In this document: piece by piece, positions 11,828 through 22,799 of the stretch
Numbering within the stretch: position 1 is the stretch's first letter
Layout of the letters: the number at the start of each line of letters is the position of its first letter
NCBI GenBank assembly: GCA_963556495.2
Contig: OY747703.1
Span: 54,503,296 to 54,567,295, forward strand
Direction of reading: 5' to 3'
Source: Valencia hispanica
Lineage: Eukaryota; Chordata; Actinopteri; Cyprinodontiformes; Valenciidae
DNA: 64,000 bases
Program-made: the position numbers and the translations under genes
Notes under the pieces: generated by a model
What the model was told of the DNA's origin: nothing
What the model saw: only the letters and a program-made list of their open reading frames with translations
Database searches by the model: none

Positions 11828-12310
11828 TTCTTCTTTGTGAAGTTTATTAGGGGCTAGCAAACAACAAATTGGTGCATTACAGCCACCGACTGGTATGGAG
11901 TATGAACCAGAATGTCACTCAGGCTTGCACTTGCTTCTCTAACCCCCAATTTCCACTGCATGTGCTCCGCTCCAGTCCGCCACGCACTCTGCAGCCTTTC
12001 GCAAATTCCACTGCATGCGCTCTAGATCCGCTCCGCTCCGGTCCGCAGCCCACAGGTGCTCAAAGAAGCATGATGAAAGCCAGTAATAAATGCGGAAGTC
12101 AGAACCAAATGATTAATTCCGGGGAAGACGAAGAGAAAAGAACTGTTATTCTCTGTTATTCTGTGTCAAGATATTTTGGACAACATGTGTATAAATATAC
12201 GCGGATTTATATTCGTATAGCTATGCATACAAAAAATTCTAGTGCGTCTTTATAGATTTATTTTTAAAACACCTGGAAATGTGGTTGTTCTATATCCGGT
12301 TGGTGCTTAG
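11828..12310 (-). mobile_element. Probable non-autonomous DNA element, inverted relative to 7.1 kb
   Basis: The left 90 bp is the diverged reverse complement of 7094-7200 (AACAAATTGGTGCATTACAG, CACCGACTGGTATGGAG). It is followed by a GC-richer block repeating a CATGCGCTC / TCCGCTCCGCTCCGGTCCGC theme, partly duplicated at about 11950 and 12000 (TTTCCACTGCATGTGCTCCG and AATTCCACTGCATGCGCTCT). No domain appears in the 128-codon frame that spans it. Class and right boundary are uncertain. Confidence 0.45.
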
Positions 12311-12449
12311 TGATTTGTGTAGATTGACTGTGGACTTGCTCTGGAGTCCGGCAAAAATAGAGTCGATACTATTTTTGCCAGATGGTGAAACGGCAATATC
12401 TCAGTGGGCTGGTCCCACAGGCCCGCCCTGTGCAGGACACCTGCTGTCA

Positions 12450-12486
12450 AGGACTGGAGTTGGAGATGCCTGGTTTAGATCAACGT
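12450..12486 (+). repeat. Composite repeat junction left of an L2 insertion
   Basis: GTCAAGGACTGGAGTTGGAG is followed by GGTTTAGATCAA. The same composite (GGACTGGAGTTGGAGACCTC then GGTTAGATCAAAG) occurs at about 33660-33692. The second half belongs to Tc1-like sequence that resumes after the LINE at about 12898. Confidence 0.5.
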
Positions 12487-12897
12487 AAGGCAAGGCAAGA
12501 TAATTTTATTTGTATTGCACACTTTCAACAACATGGTGATTTAAGGTGCTTTACATGATTAAGAGGTAAAATAAAAATAGCAGTACAAAGCATATAAAGT
12601 GAAAACAGCAATAAAGCAAGAAGCATATACAGATACAGCAAGGCATTACAAAGCAAATAATGTTAAAACAGCAACAAGCATACTCAAAACACGAAATATC
12701 AAAACATTACTCAAAGGCAGCTCTAAACAGATATGTTTTTAGTTGTGATTTAAAAGAACTCAGTGTTTCAGCAGCTTTGCAGTTGTCTGGAAGTTTGTTC
12801 CAGATTAGAGGAGCATAGAAACTGAAAGCTGCTTCTCCGTGTTTGGTTCTAATTCTAGGGATGTTGAGTAGACTGGAATTAGAGTCAAAATACAAGT
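12487..12897 (-). mobile_element. L2-like LINE 3' end, inserted in Tc1 sequence
   Basis: On the - strand, 12707-12895 encodes the terminal RT peptide, with FGEAAFSYYAPLIWNKLP-like spacing seen here as HGEAAFSFYAPLIWNKLPD and ending SQLKTYLFRAAFE. This is the C-terminus of L2-type LINEs. The 3' UTR follows towards 12487, with GATAATTTTATTTGTATTGC and a TAAGGTGCTTTACATGATTA block. Only the last 63 codons survive. Tc1-like sequence flanks both sides. Confidence 0.75.
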
Positions 12898-13065
12898 TTG
12901 TCCGTGTATTTTGATAGCCTAGTCAAAGTCAAGACTTTGCTGATATGGATCTGGAACTGATTTTCACAGACGTCTCCATCCAGCTTTCTTGAGCTTAAAC
13001 TATTTTGAAGAGAATATGCACACAAAAAACTCAGTCTTTGGAATAAAGTTGTGTTTCTTGTACTT
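12898..13065 (+). mobile_element. Tc1-like fragment (right part split by the L2 LINE)
   Basis: GTGTATTTTGATAGCCTAGT, CAAAGTCAAGAC, CAGACGTCTCCATCCAGCTT and GAGCTTAAACTATTTTGAAG follow the order of a Tc1 family also present at 33.7/34.7 kb and 39.0 kb. No frame remains. Confidence 0.6.
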
Positions 13066-13985
13066 TTTTGACTGTTTTAAGACGGAATGAATCATAGGTC
13101 AGACATAGGTGGCTTAACAAAAAAATTAAATCATTCACGAAAACAGATGCTGGAATGTAAATAAGTGAAAAGCAAATTTTAAATGATCCTCAGAAAGCTT
13201 CTGATCTAGAGAAACACCGGACCTTAGAATAAAAACACGATGATGGATTACTGTATCTTATTTAGTATTTTATGGCACCTTTATATACTTCACCTCTTGA
13301 AAGCATCACAGTTTAATCATAAATAATTTTTTTTCTCTTTTACAGCTGTGTGCAGTTAGAAGTTTATTAGTGGTAGAAAAAGTGAAATGTTGTCTTTTTT
13401 TCACCATCCCCCACCTAGAAAACTGAGAGATCAGAAGAGTTCTGAGAAGCAGGAGGTTTTTTTTTCTGCCTTGTTCTTTTCCTGCTCAGATGGAGTTATA
13501 TGATAATCAAAAAATTGCCTAAACTATTTCTTCTTTGTAGACCTAAAGGGGATTGAGGGATTTTTTTCCTTCCTCAGAAATACATATATATTTGTTGTGA
13601 TCTTATTGTTATTCACAAGAGTGCACAATAGCGACTACAATAGGCTCTTTCTGGATCTGTCAGTGAGCTATCTCAAAGTCACCAAAGTACAAATTCTACT
13701 TTCACATAAGCTGAATGTTTAGTACAAAAAGCTCTTTTGTTGAGTTTTCTATGTGAACCGGTAACTGTGTCATTTAGCCATGAAATCTGACTGTGGTTTG
13801 CTGTGAAACAAAAATATCTGGGGACTGTTGCACTTCTCCCACTCCTTCCTGCAGCGCCGTTGTTTACCCGGTAAAATGTGATGAGCGAGTCTCTGCATAG
13901 ACTCAATTTATTGTTCTCAGTAGAAAAGAAGAGCCAGGTCTGGTTTTTTTTCTTTCTTAAAAGTCCAACTTATAGTGGCCTTGGA
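13066..13985. other. Unrecognised stretch
   Basis: AT-rich sequence with short T-runs. I saw no supported gene or repeat. Confidence 0.35.
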
Positions 13986-13989
13986 AGAA

Positions 13990-14458
13990 CAGAATATGGA
14001 GAGTTTATTGAGCTACAGACCGTTGCATGCTAGGTGCACAAAGAAATGTTATCACAGATTCTTCTTCCCAGCAGCTGTTAAGGCTCTACAACTATTAAGT
14101 CTTTACATCCCTGCTATTATTTGTACAGTTGGTCTCATTTGAAATAACATTACCGTTATTTGCACATCCCTGTTAGTGTTTTTTTCACTTCGTGTAAATG
14201 GTGTGCTGTTTTTATGCAGAAATATAAATGCACAATTTATACATCTTTTAAATGATCCTACTGAGGTGCACATTTCTTTGGATCTGAGTATGCTATTTTT
14301 ATTGACTGCACAGTATTTCCTTGTGGTGTAAATTTGCCCTTACTGTAATTTTTCAGTTTGTATATTTTTATTTTTGTGTGAATTTACATGTTTTGACTTG
14401 CCTGTCACTTTGCTGCTGGTACACCTGAATTTCCTCATTGGGGTACAATAAAGACTGA
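13990..14458 (+). mobile_element. CR1/Rex1-like LINE 3' end
   Basis: The + strand has a degenerate C-terminal coding end (CACAGATTCTTCTTCCCAGC, then GCTGTTAAGGCTCTACAA, matching the R-FFPAA-K-LQ pattern of such LINEs). A long T-rich 3' UTR follows, with CTGCTGGTACACCTGAATTT and the tail CATTGGGGTACAATAAAGAC. No open frame of any length remains. Confidence 0.6.
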
Positions 14459-14464
14459 AATAGC

Positions 14465-14505
14465 ACTATATCAATGCAGGCCATTTACCATTTACCATAT
14501 TTCTA
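14465..14505 (+). repeat. SINE tail fragment
   Basis: GCACTATATCAATGCAGGCC followed by ATTTACCATTTACCA matches the last ~40 bases of the SINE family at 36.5 kb. Confidence 0.5.
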
Positions 14506-14639
14506 TTCTATCCTAATTGTATTTGAATATATACTTACATTCCAGCAAAATTATCAAATGAAATAAAAATGATAGTTTCCCATTTTCTTTCAAATTTTGA
14601 TTTGACTCAACACTTTCTTCTGGCCATTATCAGTTTTGT

Positions 14640-15225
14640 TAGTGAGTGACGTTTTTGGGAATCCTATGCTTAGCTCTGTACTTTGACTCATAGTAACACA
14701 TTAATATTGTAGCTCTGATTTGGAGAACCTTCTTCTATACCCTCAAACAGGTTTTCTTCCAGTATTGTCCCATATTTAGCTCTATCAGTCTTCACAGCAA
14801 CTCTGACTTACAACGTAAGACTTTTTTTGAATGTGGGCATAAAAGTTCAGACTGGGTCAGAGCAACGTCTTCCACATGTTTGTTATGGTCCCTATGTGGC
14901 TTGTGGCAAAACTCAAGCAAAAACTTCCTTCAGCAATGACTTTTTTGACACATTGGCGAAGTGCACGACTGATGGTTGTCCTGGTGACAGATTCGCCCAC
15001 CTGAGCTGTGTTGCTGGTTTGAAGTAACATGGGATAAATACAAATGCATTCCACACTTTTCAGTTTTACATTTGTCAAAAGGGATCTATTTCCCTCCTCT
15101 TCACAATTTTGCATTGGTTGCATTAGTTGGTCTATCACCTAAATAGCTAATAAAATATGTTTTAGTTTGTCTTTTTAATGTGACAAAGATAAAAAGGGTG
15201 TGAATTATTTTGCAAGACACTGTGG
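14640..15225 (-). mobile_element. Tc1-like remnant, minus orientation
   Basis: Several stretches are antisense to Tc1 transposase: TCTTCCACATGTTTGTTATG, CTATGTGGCTTGTGGCAAAA, AGTGCACGACTGATGGTTGT and GACAGATTCGCCCACCTGAG. The sense version of the last part is at 32855-32930. The terminal part GTGAATTATTTTGCAAGACA lies near 15200-15219. The frame is destroyed. Confidence 0.65.
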
Positions 15226-17315
15226 ATCTAATAGGAAAGGCTTTCTAAAAGATGTCAAACGTAAACGTGTTTGCTTGATGCCTGTGGACTGAGGGATAAA
15301 TGCTCGAGTGTTTTCCTGCCGCCTCAGGTTACAACTCACAGGTTTCCAACATGTGTGTTCAGTGAACGCTAGATTTAACCGAAGCCACTAAAGGGATCAG
15401 ACTCTGTAGATCTTCTGGGACATCAATCTCTGTCTTTCTGCCTGTCTTGGCTGTTAACCACCTCTGGGCTGCATCACTGATCTCTGTAATTGTCTCCCAT
15501 TCTTCAAAGGGAGCTAAGAGTTGGTTTGATCCGAGCTGTTTGCTTTTACAGCCCCTATAGCCCTGCTCTCTAAAGAAGAGAGCTATCAACCTCTTCAGGC
15601 ACAAGTTAGCATATTATAGAACCATTATTGTGCGTTTGGGCGTGTGAGTGTGAGTGCTAAAGTGCAAGAGACCCAACACACTTTAGCCTCAGGGAGAGAT
15701 AGCAGCTTCTCAGTGTTGCAGAGAAAAGTTGTCTGCAGGTTTGTTGGAGAATAAATACAAAGGCCTCTGAGCTGTTTCTGTTTTCTTCTTAAAATTAGAG
15801 ATGTTCCACTTATTCGACAGCATGCATCTAAAGCTTTAAAAAAAAGTTAAAGTTACAGACACGAGGTTAAGCTAGGAATCTAGAGGCTTGTGAAAGTATA
15901 TCCTTTTACCTATATTCGCCCAACTTATTTCCCTTTCTGTATTTGTTAACTTCAACTTGAAGTGCAGAGTCACAGAGAAGGAAGTTCCTAACCACAAGCT
16001 CCCTGATAGCAGCCTGCAAAAAACCCCAGCTTTAAGTGAACACTTGCATAACGTATGATTTCAAAGGGCTTTTGTGGCAGTAACGGTGTCAAATGACCAG
16101 AACATTGCTATGCTATAGTTTAAACCCCAGTCCTTTAGTTGCTAACAGGCTTTTGAATGAGGTGGTACAGTCTTTTGGAACTCCTGGCAAGTCGTGCTTA
16201 CAGACTGAGCAAAGGGAGCCTTGATTTTTATCACCTAGTCTGCAGCGGGGTGAGCAGTTAAAGTTTATAGACCATAGAACAGCGTGAGGGGAGCCATTGG
16301 TGGTTGCTCCAGTGCATTAGGAGCAGACTGCAGCATTTGCCTGCTAGACAGATATGCATGACTGTAGGAATCTGATCTTCTGATCTTAAAGGTACTTAAA
16401 CAAATCCTTTGAGCGCTGTGTAGCACCTTCCTGAATGCCTCTGCAGGAAGAAAAAAGAACAACCCTTGGTTTTCTCACCGTTGGCAGGTCACTAAGGAGA
16501 ACACACTCTGGACATGATGAAGTACGCAATAGAGGCAGAGAAATATGGAAAACTAATAGAGCAGTAGGGAGAGGGGACATGCATTGACAGGCTAAAGAAT
16601 GCCTGCATGTAAGTATGTGTGTTGCTACTCCTTGGATCTCATTTGACAGAATCACTGATCCTCTGGAAGCACATTGTTTTCTGATGTAAGCTGAGATGTA
16701 TGTATAGAATCCTGCTTATTGTACATGGCTTCATAGATCTCATCCAATATGTGCAGAAGACGGAATGAGAAAGGAGCTTATCTTGGAGGACTGCAATGTC
16801 GCTGCAGCCAGCGGTCAGTGGGCATTTGCATCTGTGGTTAAAAAAATGAGGCAGGTGTTAATGCTTTAAAAAAAAGCTAATGCTTTACGTCTAAAACATT
16901 TTTAGTTAAAATGTTAGTGTGGGGAAGGATATGATGTTATATAAAGCTTATTTTAACATGGAGAGCACAAATGAAATTGGTAAAAAGTTAAAAAGAAAAT
17001 TTTTCAGCTGAGAGTTTGGAGGAAATGGGTACAGATGGAGCTGTGTTGATTTTCACATCATAGCCTAGTTGAAAACTTTTATTATGCCCAGAAAATAATT
17101 TCCTCTATTTTAGTGTATAATGAAATTTCTTTTTGACAACTGAGGAGATTTTCATCTTTTTCCTTTTTAAAAGACAGGAATAAAGATCTAAAATGAAGAC
17201 TTAATTATTAGACATCGAAATGGAGTGCTGGACAAATGTAGGAATAAACGTGGGGGTGCACTAATTTTCTCCTTTCCTCACCAGAAATGTTTTTAATTAC
17301 ATTTACAGAAAAAGA
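15226..17315. other. Mostly unrecognised stretch
   Basis: Apart from the small - strand frame at 15359-15604, I see no gene, repeat family or RNA in these two kilobases. It could be ordinary intron. Confidence 0.35.
15359..15604 (-). CDS. Unrecognised 81-codon ORF with coding-like composition
   Basis: I do not recognise the product. The - strand frame contains PFEEWETITEISDAAQRW and EIDVPEDLQSLIPLVASV and ends with a TGA. The amino-acid composition is soluble and charged and the codons are not obviously skewed by low complexity, unlike most short frames here. There is no convincing splice site, promoter or domain. It could be a chance frame, an exon of an unannotated gene or a degraded processed copy. 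Confidence 0.15.
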   Translation of the reverse strand: MCLKRLIALFFREQGYRGCKSKQLGSNQLLAPFEEWETITEISDAAQRWLTAKTGRKTEIDVPEDLQSLIPLVASVKSSVH

Positions 17316-17320
17316 AAATA

Positions 17321-17693
17321 GGGCTGGACAGTGGAACAGTTTGTAGCACTGTCGCCTTGCAGCAAAAAGGCCTGAGTTCAAATCCCATGCAGCCTGGAGT
17401 CTTTCTGCATGGAGTCTGCATGTTCTCCCTGTGCATGCATGCATGGGTTCCCTCCAGGTAGTCTTGCTTCCACTCACAGTCCAAAAACATGACTTTTAGG
17501 TTGATTGGCCTCTCTAAATTGACTTTAGGTTGTTTGTCCTGTATGTCTCTGTGTTGCACTGTGATGGACTGGTGACCTGCACAGGGTTTACCCTGCCTTT
17601 TGCCCCGTGACTGCTGGAGATAGGCACCAGGACTCCCCCCCCCCTGCAACCTTGCAGAGGATGGGTGGTTATAGATTATGGATGGATGGATGA
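17321..17693 (+). mobile_element. tRNA-derived SINE with (ATGG)n tail
   Basis: The 5' end resembles an RNA polymerase III promoter. An A-box-like region (CAGTTTGTAGCACTG) is followed by a B-box-like GAGTTCAAATCCC at 17373-17385. The body has GTCTGCATGTTCTCCCTGTG, AGTCCAAAAACATGACTTTT, TGATGGACTGGTGACCTGCA and GGAGATAGGCACCAGGACTC. The 3' end is GGATGGATGGATG, a tail typical of fish SINEs thought to be mobilised by RTE-type LINEs. It is near full length (about 370 bp) and moderately diverged. Confidence 0.85.
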
Positions 17694-18880
17694 AAAAAAT
17701 ATAATGTCCTCTATTCATTTATTAGCATAAAGGCTTTCATTAGGTGTCCTTATTCTTTCACAGTACTGTATCTACTGATAACTAGTGTGGAACACTGACA
17801 ACACTATTCTTTAGTGAATTCCTAAGTAGGAGACGCTCCGGCTGATTGGACATCCTGAAACCTTCATCACATTTTTGGGACAAAGTAATGACATCTCCTC
17901 ACTTCTCAAACAGGAGATTAACGCAAGTTTCTGTAACTACACCCGTATTCAGACATTAACTTATCGATTGAGATTCACTTAAGCCACTTTTTTGTATGAT
18001 TGTTTACGTGAAAAGTGTTGAAGAGTTTAATTTTGTAACTCAACAGATACGAGAGCGGTAAACGAGAAGAAATAGCGTGCTGCTTTACACTGCTTAGACT
18101 ACCTAGAGTTCAAGCCTAGCAATACTAACGTAAAGCAGCTCATGGCTCACACATAGCTCTCCATAGACATGAGAGAACATAGCACTCACTGATGTGGAGA
18201 CACATGACTAATTAGGGAAAAACATCAAATAGGAGGACAATGGTGGGTGCAAGAAGTATGAAAAAAAAATATTCCAACTGCATTATTAAACATATTACAA
18301 AGAAAACTTCGACATCTTTCGATCAAAAAAATCTGAACTCAAAATAATTTTTCTTTTAAAAGGAGAAACCCAACAAAGGGTTTATGAAAAATTAAAATCC
18401 CAAAAAGATTAGCTTCTTTACCATATAGATGTAGATAAGATGAGAAGTTCTCACTTTGGCAACATTGTTTGGAGAACGTTTCTTGTTTTAGATATTTTTT
18501 CTAGCCTGTCCTGCTGCTTGAAAGGACCTGTTGTCTTTCAGTTTGTCTCAGAATGTGTTAATGAAAAAGTTAACAGAGTTAAAGGCAGCAGTGACTCTTT
18601 CAGTGGCTTTATCTAAGAGAGAAACACAGCAAAGAATCTTTTCTGAGGCTGTAACAAAATCTATAGGATGAAAAACGGAGCTCATCCATCCAGTCCTCAC
18701 ACTGACTCTAATGTCTTATACTATTGTCTGCATACATAAAATGTGTGGCAACAACAACACAATCAATTTGTGAGGGTGTATAATTTAGTTTTTTCTGCTC
18801 TGCTGTGTTGCGCTGTTATACAGAAAATATGATTAACGGATTCTTAAAACGTTTTACAGCATTATCTGTTAAATACCAGA
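17694..18880. other. Unrecognised stretch
   Basis: No gene or repeat family was recognised. Confidence 0.35.
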
Positions 18881-18884
18881 GTTA

Positions 18885-19110
18885 GAAAGAGTACTAAAAT
18901 ATTCTACTCATGTAAAGGTACTACTATTGTGATGAACTTTTACTTAAGTACAAGTAAAATTACAAATCAGAAAATATACTCAAGTAAAAGTAAAAAGTAG
19001 CTTTGTTTAAATGAACTCAGAGTAAAAGTTACTTAGTTACTTTTTGACAGCAGTAAGACAGTCTGTCCTGAGTAGTGTAAGAAAGACAATGGGACATAAA
19101 TCTTAAAGTA
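18885..19110. repeat. Dispersed repeat (ACTTAAGTACAAGTAAAA type)
   Basis: The segment repeats a theme of TACTTAAGTACAAGTAAAAT, CTCAAGTAAAAGTAAAAAGT and GTAAAAGTTACTTAGTTACT. These are landmarks of a widespread fish interspersed repeat that is probably a non-autonomous DNA transposon. The boundaries are only approximate. Confidence 0.5.
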
Positions 19111-20235
19111 GTTCTAATCTTAAAAGTGCAATTGCAGATTAACTACAAATTTATAAATCAAAATGGGTAACCCTGACAGTCAAAAGTGCTGTGACTTTCC
19201 CCAGATGACCCAAAGAAGACCAAACATACAGGTACAATTCCAATATTTGTAAGACAAAACTGTGCCATTTTTGATGAGACTGTGTTATACCTGTCAGATA
19301 TTAGAACATGTTAAATAAACTCAAAAGTTGTCACAAAAACAACATTGCAGCTGCTAAAAAATATAGTTTTACTTTTTTTTTCAAAATTGCCATGCCCTAA
19401 TGTACTTCTAGATTACAGTTCCTTTATTTGTGTCCATACTTAGTGTTACTCCCTGAACCTCCTGTTAATTTTGCTGCAGTTGATTGTTAAAGTTAGTAGA
19501 GTAGAGTAAAGTATTTTCTGTTTTGGAATATGAACTTCTAACATCTTAATAAGTCTATATGGTGATTTTTTTCCATTTTAGATATTCTAAATCATGCTAA
19601 AACTCCTAACAAATCGCCCAGCATTAGTACACACATGCTTGTTGAAAAACAATAAAACCAGACAATTTAATTTAATTGCAAATCACCCCCCCCCCCCCAC
19701 ACACACACACACACTGCAGACGCGCCTCACACCCTGGACAGAACGTGAAAAGTGAACAGGTCCGTGAAGAAGAAGACATTTACTCACATCATTCACTAAT
19801 GTCTTTGATTAACTTGAGCATCGTGTTTAATTAAACTATGACTTGACCATGACAGTAGTTTAGTTTAACTTACCTACATCCTTGTGTAGGGTTGATGTGG
19901 AATTTTTAAAAGCTGCCACCTCGGTCTCTCTGGGCAAACACATAATAATGCTTTTGCCTTACTTGAACTGAAGCTGAAGTGGCCACTTAAATAAGGCCAG
20001 GGGTTAACATCGTTTTCTTTGAGTTTATGTTTATTTGACAGGGTCTGTTTAATCGTGCTGATCCATACTGATGTCAGGTGGTTCCATCTTTATCCTTCTT
20101 AGCGCCAGTTCTCCTATCCATCATGCATTGCAGCATTTCCAGGACACAATATTTTTATTCATGTTAATTGTTGTTGTTTTTTGTTTGTTTGTTTGTTGTT
20201 GTTTTTTTACTCAGTTACAGATATAATAAACAATT
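19111..20235. other. Unrecognised stretch with poly-C/(CA)n
   Basis: A C-run followed by (CA)n lies at about 19686-19713, and a GTTT/GTT-rich tract lies at 20168-20206. I see nothing else. Confidence 0.4.
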
Positions 20236-20239
20236 TAGA

Positions 20240-20630
20240 AACACACAGGCAACTGGAAAGCATTCTTTTAATTATTTTTTCATTAAACGCACAGCAGAAA
20301 AATACCGAAGGCTGCACCTTGGTTTCCTCAGTGGTTGATACGACCTTGGGCGCAATGATACTTCACACACTAATGGGATTTGCAAAGCAGCCAATCCAAG
20401 AGCAAGTTGGAGCAAGTTTCCTTGCTGCTTTTTGGCTGTACCCCCAATAGAGGTGATGACAAAAACCCTAGACATTAGCTTCTGGGGTAATGCTAACACA
20501 TTCGCACTGTGCACTTTAATGTATACTAAGGTATATTTGGACTATTAAAATAGTCAGTTTTTCTTTCTTTTTTTGCTATTTGCAGGTGGTTGTGACCCCT
20601 CACCCCTGACCTATACTGTAATGCACTTTT
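20240..20630 (+). mobile_element. Three-copy MITE family, copy A
   Basis: GCAAAGCAGCCAATCCAAGA, TTTTTGGCTGTACCCCCAAT, TTAGCTTCTGGGGTAATGCT and GGACTATTAAAATAGTCAGT align with copies at 36.05-36.49 kb (reverse) and 45.01-45.42 kb. It ends with GCAGGTGGTTGTGACCCCTC. It is non-coding and about 390 bp. The general look recalls pogo/Tigger-derived MITEs, but the superfamily is my guess. Confidence 0.7.
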
Positions 20631-21895
20631 TAGATTCAGGCCAGCAGGGTTGGGTTTCCTATTATGAGAGTCATTGAAAGGTTGTGTGCTTAGGGGAAAG
20701 TCTTGCTGAACACATTTTTTGTTAACACCTCCATAACAGAGGATGGAGGTCAAAGTAGACAAAAACTCAAGGACACCTAAGCTCACCTTTCTTCCTGCGC
20801 TTACCCTAGTTTGGAAGGACTTTTTGTCTTCTGTAGTTCTAGCCACCAGTGTCTTACTTCTGTCATCTTTGCACAGACTGTCACATCTGCCAACACATGC
20901 ACGGAAGAGTAATGAAAGATAGATGAGCTGAACAAGTCTCTGAGTTGGTGTTAAGATGTTAGAGCTGTTTAAATAATGCTGAAAGTGGAAAGTGACATTG
21001 AAGCAGCACCACCTTAAGGCTCCTCATTTGACAGCCAGAAGCATCTCACATTTTTGACGTTCAACTTGTGCTCTCTGCTGTGATTTAAGGACCAATCCCT
21101 ATTAGCCTCAGTGTGCTTTTCAGGAACTGGGATTTCAAAATATGTCAAACATTTTGAACTTCAAAGTTGTGCATTAAGTATGCCTCATCGCTGCTGTTTG
21201 ATTTATATTTTGCTTTGATCTAAGGATTTCTCATGCATGCTGTACATCTCTGCTTCTGTATAGCTGAATCTTATTCCTATTGTAAGATGAAGTTCGGGGT
21301 GAGTAGGCAGAAAAGAAAAACCACAAAAAACATCAGCAATCACTGACAAAAAACCCCAAAAACATAGTAACTAACTGAAAATGCGTAAATGTATTTGGCA
21401 TCAGCACAGATTACATAAATTTAGCTGCAGACCGGCAGTAAGCAGTTTGTTAGCAGACTAGAAGGCTTCTTGGGGTAATCTTTTGGCAGGTATGAGCTCA
21501 TGAATCAGTCTTTGACTTCCACTTCACATCCAGGTCATCAATCCTCAATGTAATAAACGCAGAAAGTAGACTTTCCGCCCACGCTCCCTGACGCCACCTC
21601 CCATATTCAGAAAGGTTAACTCATGATCACCGTGACCTCCAGTACTTGGCGTATTTGCATGAGCTGCATGCGCTCATAAATGTTAAGTGCTCTGGTGGGT
21701 GTGCAAGCACGTCTCATTGTGTTTGGTTGTGTACCTGCTCGGGGTGATAAGGCCCAGAGTGGAGCAGGTCTTTTGTTCTGCCAGATTTAGTCACGGCAGC
21801 AGGGGTAAAATAAACCCTGCCTAATCCAAGGTTCAAGCCCAGATAGTTAAAACTTAAGCCTGTTGTCATCGGTGTTGCTGTGTGGCTTTTTTTGT
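20631..21895. other. Unrecognised stretch
   Basis: No element was recognised. The right part becomes less AT-rich towards the candidate promoter at 21.9 kb. Confidence 0.35.
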
Positions 21896-21942
21896 CATTG
21901 GTGGCTATAAATGCACCATTTCTCTCCCTCTCTCAGTTTGAG
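21893..21942 (+). promoter_or_regulatory. Candidate TATA/initiator core promoter
   Basis: CTATAAATG at 21905-21913 is a good TATA box. About 27 bases downstream is TCAGTTT (21933-21939), which fits the initiator consensus YYANWYY. A CATTGG (inverted CCAAT) lies just upstream. TATA-like motifs are common by chance in such DNA, so this is only a candidate. Confidence 0.2.
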
Positions 21943-22365
21943 GCGGCAGCGTGTCGGCGAACATCTGATTTGAAATGCACAGAGTGATAGTGTCTCCCTG
22001 TGACTCTTGTGTGATTCTCAAGTATGTCATTGTGTGTTTTTGAAGTCTTTATCTATATGCAAACACGCAAGTGAGCACGAGCAGTTTGTGGCATGTGGTT
22101 GGAAATCATATTAATTGAAGTGGTCATAAGTGTTGTTCATTTTTTTCCGTCCTTTTAGCGCCTGAGTCACAGGCAGCCACTGAGGTGTGACACACAAGTC
22201 TGGCTTCTTTATATCTCACTCTCCCTCTCTGTGCTGCTATTTTGGTTCTCTACCCATTAATTGTCTGTCTTCCTTCCCTTCTACCTCTTCCTTTTCTGTA
22301 TGGTAACCTCCTCCTCTTCCTCCTCACCCAGCTACTCCACAACTCGACTGCTTGAATTCGTCTGC

Positions 22366-22393
22366 TTCCTCCCTCCTCCTCCTCCTCCTCCTC
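22366..22393 (+). repeat. (CCT)n tract
   Basis: A pure CCTCCTCCT run sits within a pyrimidine-rich block just upstream of the CAG repeat. Confidence 0.9.
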
Positions 22394-22432
22394 TTCTCTT
22401 TCTCGCTGGTCTCGCTTTCCGTCACGCCAGTC

Positions 22433-22433
<1 letters not shown>

Positions 22434-22487
<54 letters not shown>
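22434..22487 (+). repeat. (CAG)18 trinucleotide repeat
   Basis: There are 18 uninterrupted CAG units (54 bp). It is the longest pure triplet run in the left half of the window. None of the open frames across it has other protein features. Confidence 0.95.
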
Positions 22488-22488
<1 letters not shown>

Positions 22489-22799
22489 GCCAGCGGCTCA
22501 CTTGAGCCACTTCTCAGTCACAGCGAAGACTGCAGTGTGCCTGTTCGTGTGTGTTTGGTGTGTTTCTGTATTTACAATGCATAAATCAGCTGGTGTTCCC
22601 ACGGCTCTTTAAAGAGCAAACAAGACAGATATGTGGAGTTACTCTAACCGTGGACTGGGGGAAGATATGTGACAGGACCTCCTGGAGCTCATTAAGAAAA
22701 AGGAAGACATAACATCACTTTTTCCTCTCTCTATCTTCCGTCAGCCCCTCCTAAACTCTCCCCTCACTGTTTTACTTGCGGGGAGACCGAACTGTAAGT

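Larger units (their letters stand above)
21936..22793 (+). other. Candidate non-coding first exon with CAG repeat
   Basis: If the promoter at 21.9 kb is real, the transcript would run to a donor-like ACT|GTAAGT at 22794. The region is richer in GC and pyrimidine tracts than its surroundings, has no transposon that I recognise, and contains an 18-unit CAG run. No conserved protein is encoded: poly-Ser, poly-Ala and poly-Cys frames are just the repeat read in different phases. It could be an alternative 5' exon of the gene carrying the 31.35-kb exon. This is weak inference. Confidence 0.15.

Noticed and set aside
17321..17693. Possible functional tRNA gene
   Set aside because: The A- and B-box-like motifs belong to a SINE; no cloverleaf with paired acceptor stem can be drawn and the element continues for 370 bp to an ATGG tail.
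22250..22612. Poly-Ser, poly-Ala and poly-Cys ORFs on both strands
   Set aside because: They are the CAG and CCT repeats read in different frames; no conserved sequence lies outside the repeat.
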